DNA of 35,224 nucleotides from CAYYNQ01 sp964473105 (GTDB lineage Bacteria > Sumerlaeota > Sumerlaeia > MVZB01), in NCBI GenBank assembly GCA_964473105.1, contig CAYYNQ010000024.1:1-35224 (forward strand). Reading direction: 5' to 3'. Every line of letters begins with the position of its first letter. The stretch's first letter is position 1. Positions 8,448 through 15,230 of the stretch are shown here, piece by piece. The position numbers were made by a program, and so were the translations under genes. The notes under the pieces are model-generated. The model was not told the origin of the DNA, searched no databases, and was given only the letters and a program-made list of their open reading frames with translations.

Positions 8448-9426
8448 TTCCGGGTCGTAAAAGCAATTTATTCACAGGGGTGGGTTACTCGTGTTAACCC
8501 GTCAACCGGATTTCAGGAGAAATTCCCAATTGAAGTGGTCGAATCAGGATAAAGTTTTTGTAATCAATCCATTAAATTTTCACATAATACTTAAATAAAA
8601 GGGGATATGGAAACAGTTCCGCCAGTTGACAATTTCCCGTATCTGGCGACTGATAGATCGATTAGGGCCTTGAATCCCTGATTTTTCTGTAATTATGATC
8701 AAATTCGGCTTGCTTGGTGCTAAATTTGTCCACAATTTATTCACATCTTGGAACTTATTCGGGTTCGGTAAAAGGGTGAATTTTCATTTAAGCAGCATAA
8801 AATCAGATGGGAGAGACTGACAGGCCGTTATCCAGCCTATGGTAAGGTCATCTGGATTGATCAGCCGTTATCGGGGCTGCGGGACCATGGTGGAGAAATT
8901 ACGCGGGTAAGTGCCCCCCCGACTTCCCTCCCGGGAACCCTTTGATGTCCCGGGCGGATTGCGAATTGGATATTTCGATCAGGATCACATTCTCCCGCAG
9001 TCTGCGTCTGTATCTTGAAGGGGTATTCCATAGATACGTTGGATTTCGTCGATCCGGCTTGCAACAAGAGTCAAGTGATTCCATCCGATCTGCTACGGTT
9101 CGCGTGGAGATGAAGAGGGCTTGCCTGGCTGATCAGGACATGTAGCAGTCAATGTGGTCCCCTGCTTTATACCTGCAGGCCCATGTCGCTCAACGTGCCG
9201 CGTCCGCATGTCCACGGGCGAATTCCTCATGGGCATGGCAGAAAAACGTACGGAGACAAGGGCCATTCGCAATAGATTTGATCTTTATGGGAACGATATG
9301 CCGGATCTTTTATTCTAAATAAGTAAGGAAACGGGTTAAGGTCGGCATATTCGGTCATGAAGGCCGCAACCGAGCCCCCAATATTAGAATTGTTCATCCC
9401 CATTGCAATCGCTTATCCTTTGCAGG
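8448..9426. other. 979-bp intergenic stretch, no convincing gene
   Basis: No frame longer than about 70 codons has protein-like composition. The first 400 bp (about 8448-8850) are visibly AT-rich and carry DnaA-box-like nonamers. From about 8860 the DNA becomes G+C-rich with small inverted repeats: CCCGGGA/TCCCGGG at 8930-8936/8948-8954 and GCCCATG/CATGGGC at 9179-9185/9228-9234. The words GCCGTTATC recur at about 8823 and 8864. Function is unknown; see findings. Confidence 0.6.
8468..8746 (+). promoter_or_regulatory. Cluster of DnaA-box-like nonamers in AT-rich DNA
   Basis: TTATTCACA occurs at 8468-8476 and again at 8738-8746, both matching TTWTNCACA. TTGTCCACA at 8727-8735 and ATTTTCACA near 8574-8582 match 8 of 9. 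A further 8/9 match on the other strand (TTGTTCACA) is at 7775-7783. The block between them is AT-rich. This could be a DnaA-titrating or DnaA-regulated site or, less likely, an origin; no dnaA, dnaN or gidA is adjacent. Confidence 0.3.
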
Positions 9427-10353
9427 ATGGACTCGTCCCCGAGAATCAGTGTCATCATCTGTTCGATGAATGGGTCAATGGTGCTGCCGACCTGTATTGA
9501 ATCTGTTATGAAATGCACCGGCCCGCCTTTTGAGATCATTGTTGTCGACAACGGCTCCAATGACGGGGCCCCCGATATGGTGGAGAAGGAGTATCCTTCG
9601 GTTCGCTTGGTCCGGAATTCCTGCAACTTGGGTTTCGGCGGTGGTAACAATATTGGTATACAGGCCGCAAGGGGTAAAATATTGGTCCTGCTCAATGATG
9701 ACACCGAGGTTCCCACGGATTGGCTGGAGAGGCTTGAGAAGCCGTTCATGGACGATTCACAAATTGGGGCAGTCGGGTGTAAGCTTATCTATCCAGACAA
9801 GCGAACGATTCAGCATGCCGGGGCGTATATTCTTGCCAATGGGAATACCGGCCATGTCGGGATGGGCGAGATCGATAAGGGTCAGTATGATACGCCGCGT
9901 GAGGTGGATTACGTGACCGGAGCCGCGCTGGCCCTGAGGTCCGAGACGCTGTTAAGGACCGGCTTGTTGGATCCCGGATTTTTCCCGATATATTTCGAGG
10001 AGGTTGACCTGCAAGTCCGTTTGGCGAGGGAAGGGTGGAGGATCTGGTATGAACCTGCCGCATGGATGGTTCATCATGAATCACAGACACAGGTGGCCGG
10101 AAGTTCGCGTTTTGTCTACCGATACACGAGAAATCGGATCCGTTTCTTGGCTTTGAACGGGTGTCCGGGCGGGAGTGTGATTGATGCCTTGAAAGTGGAA
10201 TGGAAATGGTTTTGGGACATGACGGCCAAGGGCCGGTTGGTTCCGGTGTTAAAGGCTTACTTGGCGGGACTGATCAAATGGTTCGGGTGGTACAGCGATC
10301 GTCGATCCCGCAAAACCATTCCCAGGCTGGACAGATCATCGGGTTTGAAATAA
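9427..10353 (+). CDS. GT2-family glycosyltransferase (WbbL/rhamnosyltransferase-like)
   Basis: A 308-aa GT-A-fold transferase that should add a sugar from a nucleotide donor to a surface polysaccharide or lipid-linked acceptor at the inner face of the membrane. It shows ISVIICSMNG at the N-terminus, IIVVDNGSNDGA, NLGFGGGNNIGIQAARG, then LLNDDTEVPTDWLE, whose NDD is the DxD-type metal/nucleotide site, VDYVTGAALALRSE, and FPIYFEEVDLQVRLAREGW with the ED acid pair. A basic, aromatic C-terminal tail suits membrane association. The ATG at 9427 fits the family start; a TTG at 9403 would add eight residues. No good ribosome site is seen. It stands alone between long spacers, apart from the polysaccharide block at 15.2-20.4 kb. 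Confidence 0.9.
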   Translation: MDSSPRISVIICSMNGSMVLPTCIESVMKCTGPPFEIIVVDNGSNDGAPDMVEKEYPSVRLVRNSCNLGFGGGNNIGIQAARGKILVLLNDDTEVPTDWLERLEKPFMDDSQIGAVGCKLIYPDKRTIQHAGAYILANGNTGHVGMGEIDKGQYDTPREVDYVTGAALALRSETLLRTGLLDPGFFPIYFEEVDLQVRLAREGWRIWYEPAAWMVHHESQTQVAGSSRFVYRYTRNRIRFLALNGCPGGSVIDALKVEWKWFWDMTAKGRLVPVLKAYLAGLIKWFGWYSDRRSRKTIPRLDRSSGLK

Positions 10354-10470
10354 CCTTCGGCTGATATGTTGGCGTGGTAACTGGGGGGTGTGTATACAGG
10401 ATTTTCTGGAGTATCCGTTATTTTATTCCATTATTCATCCCGGGAATCAGCTTAAAAGGACGCCGTTGCC

Positions 10471-10929
10471 TTGATTGAGGCCATTGATCACATCAACATT
10501 GTCGTCAGGGACCTTGGCCGGATGACATCATTCTACCGGGACGTGCTCGGGATGGAAGTCACCAAGACCGCAACCATTAGCGGCGACTGGGTGGACCACG
10601 TTGTGGGGCTGAAAGGGGTCTCTGCTGTGGTGGTCTATCTCGAGTTGTCAGGGAGTACCCGGCTGGAACTGATCGATTACCATTCGCCCGATACCATTGA
10701 TTCGTTCAACCACGACCGGCCCCACGCGGCCGGGATTCGTCATCTTGCCTTTCGAGTGGTGGATATAGACGCCATGAAGGAACGATTGGATAGAAACGGG
10801 GTGAAAAGCTTCAGCGATGTTGTCGCAGCGCCCCGGGCCCAAGTGCAATACAGTGGTGGTGTGTGCAAACGACTGATCTATTTTCAGGATCCCGAGGACA
10901 ACCTGCTGGAGTTTTGTGAATACAACTAA
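10471..10929 (+). CDS. VOC-family (glyoxalase/dioxygenase fold) protein
   Basis: A 152-aa vicinal-oxygen-chelate protein. It starts at TTG with AAGGA 10 nt upstream and reads MIEAIDHINIVVRDLGRMTSFYRDVLGME, the usual beta-alpha-beta opening. Metal-ligand candidates are His7 (DHINIVV), Glu in RLELIDYH, His in AGIRHLAFRV, and Glu in DNLLEFCEYN, matching the pattern of lactoylglutathione lyase/methylmalonyl-CoA epimerase relatives. FQDPEDNLLEF is the typical closing motif. No substrate can be assigned. There is no obvious operon partner. Confidence 0.82.
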   Translation: MIEAIDHINIVVRDLGRMTSFYRDVLGMEVTKTATISGDWVDHVVGLKGVSAVVVYLELSGSTRLELIDYHSPDTIDSFNHDRPHAAGIRHLAFRVVDIDAMKERLDRNGVKSFSDVVAAPRAQVQYSGGVCKRLIYFQDPEDNLLEFCEYN

Positions 10930-10997
10930 GCGCCCGTCGTTTCCCTGCATCTTTAAAGTGTGATAAAACGAATATATGGGCGTGATCGGAGAGGTTC

Positions 10998-11504
10998 TCA
11001 ATCGAGGGAAGGTCGGAGGATTTCGAGCTGATTCGCGACCCTTTGGCGGCAGTCCGGGCACAGTGTAAACGTGTGAGAAACAAACGTCAGGTTTTCCTGC
11101 TTGACCACATCGCTGTCCTGCATCTCCTGCATGACCTCGATCAGGCGGGTGAATTCCGCCTCGAAATCTATCTCGAGTTGGTCGGGAGTGATCTCCAAGG
11201 ACGGCTCGATCGCCGGAAAAAGTTCCAGTCTCAGGGTGTATGGGTGAATTCCATCATGAATGACCTGATGACAGTAATGGCAGCGATTCTTCACGGCATC
11301 GACCCTTCGTACATCGGGATCTGTAGCCCGGTCCTCCATAGGAGGGGTGACCAGAATGTGATTTTGATAGTTTAGGTCCAGGGCCGCCCGGATTTCAACG
11401 AATATGGGTGCTTGCGGTATGGGTAGTTTTGCCCTTTTTGTCAGTTCCGGGATGTCCGGGATTTTCCTTTGGCAAACCGTGCCATCGGTAATGGGCACAT
11501 CCAC
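10998..11504 (-). CDS. Unrecognised small protein with two CxxC motifs
   Basis: I do not recognise this protein. The C-terminal 98 residues hold NRCHYCHQVI and FTLCPDCRQRV, two CxxC pairs about 70 residues apart that would make a four-Cys zinc site. Between them is an acidic helical stretch (ITPDQLEIDFEAEFTRLIEV). The longest frame starts at GTG 11504 with no ribosome site. A GTG at 11294, giving MKNRCHYCHQV, has AAGGG 9 nt upstream and may be the true start; the upstream 70 codons nevertheless look protein-like. Neighbours are an unrecognised minus-strand ORF 62 bp upstream and rpmF-plsX on the other strand. It does not look like YceD (DUF177), the usual neighbour of rpmF. Confidence 0.6.
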   Translation of the reverse strand: MDVPITDGTVCQRKIPDIPELTKRAKLPIPQAPIFVEIRAALDLNYQNHILVTPPMEDRATDPDVRRVDAVKNRCHYCHQVIHDGIHPYTLRLELFPAIEPSLEITPDQLEIDFEAEFTRLIEVMQEMQDSDVVKQENLTFVSHTFTLCPDCRQRVANQLEILRPSLD

Positions 11505-11565
11505 GACGATTTATTTAAGCTGCGGATTCAGCCAGCCACCGGTCGCCACTCCAGACCTCTCAGTG

Positions 11566-11943
11566 TTACTTCCCCGGATATGGTACATTGACATAATGAA
11601 TGCCGGGTAGAGTTTGGAAAGGGCTGCTGTTTTGTTGAGATTCACGGCTGTCCTTCCGGGCCCATGGCGAGTTGAACTGGGGCTTGCCGTAATGAAAGTG
11701 GATTGTGTTCGACGCATATTCCCAGTTTTCCCAAAAAGATGGGATTCTTTCGATAGGATATAGCCGGAGATCAGGACTTTGGATCACAATATAGATGGGG
11801 TATTCTTCACTTGTCAGCAGGGGGAGTGAATCCTCGGGGCGGCATATCAAAAAAACCTGCAGGTCATCGGGAATTGACATCAAGTCTCGATAGTCTATAA
11901 TGATCCGGACTGTTGCAGTTCGCGGGGTGGATGGGATATCCAT
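11566..11943 (-). CDS. Hypothetical protein, 125 aa
   Basis: I recognise no family. The ATG at 11943 is preceded by AGGAA with a 5-nt gap. The frame stays open upstream to 12324, but there it runs antisense through rpmF, so that part is not credible. The protein has beta-rich stretches (TATVRIIIDYR, LQVFLICRPED, YPIYIVIQSPDLRLYP) and an aromatic segment (SFWENWEYASNTIHFHYG), with no signal peptide, membrane segment or Cys. It would share a transcript with the two-CxxC protein downstream and diverge from rpmF across 78 bp. It could also be chance; the ribosome site and composition favour a real gene modestly. Confidence 0.45.
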   Translation of the reverse strand: MDIPSTPRTATVRIIIDYRDLMSIPDDLQVFLICRPEDSLPLLTSEEYPIYIVIQSPDLRLYPIERIPSFWENWEYASNTIHFHYGKPQFNSPWARKDSRESQQNSSPFQTLPGIHYVNVPYPGK

Positions 11944-12021
11944 CAGGGTTCCTGTCTCGTTGATATTGATTAGTTTAACTTGATTCCGTGAATTGGGACC
12001 TTCTGACAAGGAGTCGTTATC

Positions 12022-12201
12022 ATGCCCGTCCCAAAACGACGCAAAAGCAGGGCCCGCCGTGATCGCGGACGTACGCACAAGAAACTGCACCCACGTGAAG
12101 TGGTCAAGTGCAGCTGTGGTGCGGACCGCATACCTCATAGGATCTGCCCGGAATGCGGTGTTTATAACGGCCGCAATTACAAGACCATCGTAACCAGCTG
12201 A
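12022..12201 (+). CDS. rpmF: 50S ribosomal protein bL32
   Basis: A 59-aa large-subunit protein. It reads MPVPKRRKSRARRDRGRTHK, the typical basic bL32 N-terminus, and then has the zinc-ribbon pattern CSCG...CPECG (both CxxC-type pairs kept), so it is the C+ zinc-binding form. AAGGAG lies 8 nt before the ATG. It is followed 30 bp later by plsX, the conserved rpmF-plsX order that couples ribosome and membrane synthesis genes. The usual upstream yceD is missing here. Confidence 0.97.
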   Translation: MPVPKRRKSRARRDRGRTHKKLHPREVVKCSCGADRIPHRICPECGVYNGRNYKTIVTS

Positions 12202-12231
12202 TTTTGCTTCTTTCGCCCGAACGGAGAGCCC

Positions 12232-13254
12232 ATGCGCATTGTCTTGGACGCCATGGCGGGGGATCATGGCCCTGAGCCTTTGGTCAGGGGCGCGATTCGC
12301 GCAGTCGAGGAAACCCGCCATCATGTTATACTGGTGGGTGATGTCAAGCAGGTCGAATTCATTCTAAATCGGGAACATGCCATGCATCCCCGGCTGTCCG
12401 TGGTGCATGCCGACACGGTGGTCGGGATGGACGAGGCTCCCCGGGCTTCACTCAAGAAAAAGAATTCGTCGTTGGCCGTGAGTGTTGAACTGGCCAGAAA
12501 TGGTGAAGCCGATGCAATTGTCTCGGCAGGCAACACCGGTGCAACGCACATGACGGTGGTTTTGCGCTGGCGTCCCCTGGAGAATGTGTCACGCCCCTCG
12601 TTGGCGGCGGTGCTTCCGGTTCCGCATCACCCGGTAGTTCTACTGGATGTTGGCGCGAATATTGACTGCAAGCCAAGGCAGCTTTGTGATTTCGGGGTCA
12701 TGGGATCGGTATATGCCCGTGAGATCTTCGGGCGGCGTGTACCGAGGGTGGGGCTGTTGAACATTGGCGAGGAGGAGGGCAAGGGCACCGAGGTTGTCCA
12801 TGAGACATGGAGTCTGTTGAACAAGTCCGGCATCAATTTTATCGGCAATGTCGAGGGCGACGATATGTTCCGCGGCGGGGTTGATGTGGTGGTTTGTGAC
12901 GGGTTTGTGGGCAATGCCCTGCTGAAGTTTGGTGAGGGGCTGATGAGTTCGTTCACCTCCTACCTCAAGGATGAACTGACATCGGGTAACCCGGCCACAC
13001 GATTAGGGGCCTGGATGGTGAAGCCGGCAATGCGCCGATGCAAGGCGAGGCTCGATGCAAATGAGTATGGCGGCGCACCATTGCTGGGTGTGAATGGAAT
13101 ATGTATTGTCAGTCATGGCTCCAGTGATGAGAACGCGATCAAGAATGCGATTCGGATGGCCGGTGATTGTGTGAAGCGTGACATCAACGGGAAAATGAGG
13201 CAGGCGTTGAACCCTATGGCAGGCCGGATCATTGATGCCACGGGTCGGGAATAA
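12232..13254 (+). CDS. plsX: Phosphate acyltransferase PlsX
   Basis: Converts acyl-ACP and phosphate into acyl-phosphate, the donor for PlsY in phospholipid synthesis; it acts at the inner face of the membrane. The 340-aa protein begins MRIVLDAMAGDHGPEPLVRG (canonical DAMGGD region with A for one G). It continues with SAGNTGA, LLDVGANIDCKPRQLCDFGVMG, LLNIGEEEGKGTE, and VVCDGFVGNALLKFGEG, all family hallmarks, and ends in a normal C-terminus. The ATG follows GGAG. It is the second gene of rpmF-plsX; where plsX operons normally continue with fabH or fabD, here ndk follows. Confidence 0.96.
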   Translation: MRIVLDAMAGDHGPEPLVRGAIRAVEETRHHVILVGDVKQVEFILNREHAMHPRLSVVHADTVVGMDEAPRASLKKKNSSLAVSVELARNGEADAIVSAGNTGATHMTVVLRWRPLENVSRPSLAAVLPVPHHPVVLLDVGANIDCKPRQLCDFGVMGSVYAREIFGRRVPRVGLLNIGEEEGKGTEVVHETWSLLNKSGINFIGNVEGDDMFRGGVDVVVCDGFVGNALLKFGEGLMSSFTSYLKDELTSGNPATRLGAWMVKPAMRRCKARLDANEYGGAPLLGVNGICIVSHGSSDENAIKNAIRMAGDCVKRDINGKMRQALNPMAGRIIDATGRE

Positions 13255-13277
13255 TCAACGGGGAGGAAATTAAAGAT

Positions 13278-13694
13278 ATGGAACGGACTCTGATTCTTGT
13301 GAAACCCGACGGGGTCGAACGCGGACTGGCCGGAGAGATCATCAGGCGGTTCGAGAACAAGGGCTTGAAGATTCGTGCAATGAAGATGATGCAGGTCGAT
13401 GAAGATTTGTGTGCGAGCCATTATGCCGAGCATGTCAACAAGCCTTTTTATCCTGATCTGAAGGCCTTTATCATGCGTAGCCCGATCATTGCGATGGTGG
13501 CCGTGGGTGAGGATGCGGTTGCGGTTTCCCGCAAGATGATGGGCGCGACCAAGTTCAGTGAGGCCGAGCCGGGGACCATTCGTGGCGATTACGCATTTAG
13601 TTTCACCGAGAACCTGATTCACGGTTCGGATTCAGTTGAGTCGGCCGCTCGTGAGATCGGCCTATATTTCAGTCATGATGAATTGTTTACCTGA
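13278..13694 (+). CDS. ndk: Nucleoside diphosphate kinase
   Basis: Transfers the terminal phosphate of ATP to (deoxy)nucleoside diphosphates through a phospho-His intermediate. The 138-aa protein begins MERTLILVKPDGVERGLAGE and has the active-site His in NLIHGSDSVESAAREI (H115); the MMGATKFSEAEPGTIRGDYA loop is typical. GGGAGG lies about 11 nt before the ATG. It is 23 bp behind plsX, so likely co-transcribed with rpmF-plsX. Complete and unremarkable. Confidence 0.97.
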   Translation: MERTLILVKPDGVERGLAGEIIRRFENKGLKIRAMKMMQVDEDLCASHYAEHVNKPFYPDLKAFIMRSPIIAMVAVGEDAVAVSRKMMGATKFSEAEPGTIRGDYAFSFTENLIHGSDSVESAAREIGLYFSHDELFT

Positions 13695-13777
13695 TTCTAC
13701 AGTACAATTCGGCCCAAAAGATCTACAACTTGATTCTGCAGGAGAGCATCGGGGTCTGTCTGTGGCTATACCTTGTA

Positions 13778-14035
13778 ATGCAATATCCGGGTCTGGGAAA
13801 GTGCCCCCTTTATTGTGCGCAGATCAAGAGGCAAGACAGCACACGCTGTATCAGGCCATCGCTTTGGGAGCGTTTCAACATTTTGCCTGCCACGTCGGGA
13901 CTCTTTGTTTACCCGGACGAGGACAATCCAGAGAAGCGGTTGTTGAGTTGCGAGACATGCGTTCAGGGGGAGGGTGGGGTAGAGATCAAGATGCGGCCGG
14001 AGTTCAGCCGTCACGGCGAGAATTTCTGGAGCTAG
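13778..14035 (+). CDS. Candidate small Cys-containing protein, 85 aa
   Basis: I do not recognise it. It fills the 356-bp gap between ndk and the nitrilase gene and stops 15 bp before the nitrilase ATG. Codon third positions are G/C-rich, like its neighbours. It has CPLYC near the N-terminus and CETC later, two CxxxC/CxxC pairs that could bind a metal, then a hydrophilic end (EIKMRPEFSRHGENFW). An ATG at 13778 or a TTG at 13730 (16 more residues) could start it; neither has a convincing ribosome site. It could be a real short gene of the ndk operon, a gene remnant, or chance. Confidence 0.4.
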   Translation: MQYPGLGKCPLYCAQIKRQDSTRCIRPSLWERFNILPATSGLFVYPDEDNPEKRLLSCETCVQGEGGVEIKMRPEFSRHGENFWS

Positions 14036-14050
14036 CCGGGGCGGGCCTCC

Positions 14051-15013
14051 ATGCGTGACATTCGGATCGCTGCTGCGCAGTTTGAGCATCATGACGGCGA
14101 CAAGGTTTCCAATCTTGATCGCATCGATGGTCTGACCACCCTTGCTGTTCAATCCGGCGCCGAGGTGGTCAGTTTTCATGAGTGTGCGGTTACCGGCTAC
14201 AGTTACCTGCAGTCGGTAACGCGTGACGAGTTGTTTGAGGTGGCCGAACCGGTCCCGGACGGTCCCAGTTGCCGGACGCTGGCCGAAATCTCGGCCCGGC
14301 ACGGTGTGCCGCTGCTGGCGGGTCTGGTGGAACGTGACGGCGAGAGTATCTACAATACCTACGTCTGCATGACTCCTGACGGCCCTGTTGCTCGCTTCCG
14401 CAAGCTCCATACGTTCATCAATCCCCATCTCTCCAGCGGTAGCGAATACTGCGTATTCGATCTGCTGGGTTGCCGGGTTGGTATTCTGATCTGTTACGAT
14501 AACAATCTGGTCGAGAATGTTCGGATCACAACACTGATGGGGGCCGAGATCATCTTCATGCCGCACGTGACCGGTTGCCTGCCGTCGGTGATGCCGGGAC
14601 GGGGGCTGGTTGATCCCCGGTTGTGGGACAACCGGCAGGAGGATCCGGTCAGCCTGCGGCAGGAATTTGATGGCCCCAAGGGCCGTGGATGGCTGATGCG
14701 CTGGCTGCCGGCACGGGCCTACGAGAACGGCGTCTACGCGGTGTTCACCAACCCGATTGGGATGGACGGCGGCGAGGTCCGCAGCGGTCAGGCGATGGTG
14801 CTGGACCCATTTGGTGAGGTGATAGCCGAGTGCCGGCGGTTAGGGGATGATGTTTGTGTAGGCCTGTGCACCGGGGAGAAGATCCGTGTGTCGAGTGGTC
14901 AGCGATACCTGTGGGCGCGAAGGCCGGAATTGTATGGGAAACTGGTCAAGCCGTCGGAATTACCGACCGAGACGACTCCGGGATGGGAGCTGGAGCTGCC
15001 GTCGGACAGTTAA
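14051..15013 (+). CDS. Carbon-nitrogen hydrolase (nitrilase superfamily)
   Basis: A 320-aa alpha-beta-beta-alpha hydrolase cleaving a non-peptide C-N bond. The Glu-Lys-Cys triad is visible: E44 in SFHECAVTGYSY, K118 in ARFRKLHTF, C148 in GILICYDNNLVENVR. The N-terminus MRDIRIAAAQFEHHDGDK matches the RVAxxQ opening of amidase/carbamoylase members. A long insert at about 175-215, including DNRQEDPVSLRQEFDGPKG, precedes AYENGVYAVFTNPIGMDGGE. The substrate is unknown; N-carbamoylputrescine amidase and other aliphatic amidases are the nearest shapes. The ATG overlaps no neighbour and follows a G-rich stretch. Confidence 0.9.
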   Translation: MRDIRIAAAQFEHHDGDKVSNLDRIDGLTTLAVQSGAEVVSFHECAVTGYSYLQSVTRDELFEVAEPVPDGPSCRTLAEISARHGVPLLAGLVERDGESIYNTYVCMTPDGPVARFRKLHTFINPHLSSGSEYCVFDLLGCRVGILICYDNNLVENVRITTLMGAEIIFMPHVTGCLPSVMPGRGLVDPRLWDNRQEDPVSLRQEFDGPKGRGWLMRWLPARAYENGVYAVFTNPIGMDGGEVRSGQAMVLDPFGEVIAECRRLGDDVCVGLCTGEKIRVSSGQRYLWARRPELYGKLVKPSELPTETTPGWELELPSDS

Positions 15014-15230
15014 TTCAGGGGGTCGTACCCGGCTAACTTAGACCTTTGCCAAAAGTTGCGATGTCACGAACCGGGACGGTTCCTCTGTTTCGGTTCTGGA
15101 GTCATTGGCGATTTTTGTGTTTACCTGTTCGGGGTTAAAACCGGGTCTCGATCGCAGGTGTTCGAGCGATACTGGCATGGGTTATTCGGGCCCTGTCAGG
15201 TTCAATGCTTTGGGGTAGGACTGGCCGGAC

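Noticed and set aside
8626..8655. Promoter-like TTGACA at 8626-8631
   Set aside because: No -10-like hexamer at 16-18 bp; the best candidate at 19 bp matches poorly, and no gene lies close downstream.
8942..9145. 67-codon frame in the large spacer
   Set aside because: Arg/Ser-rich with no hydrophobic core and several equal competing frames.
11944..12324. Upstream part of a long minus-strand frame that includes the 125-aa hypothetical ORF
   Set aside because: It runs antisense through rpmF (12022-12201) and the start of plsX, which are certain genes; only the part below 11943 is credible.
13766..14566. 266-codon minus-strand frame across the nitrilase gene
   Set aside because: Antisense to a nitrilase with an intact Glu-Lys-Cys triad; no recognisable family and no ribosome site.
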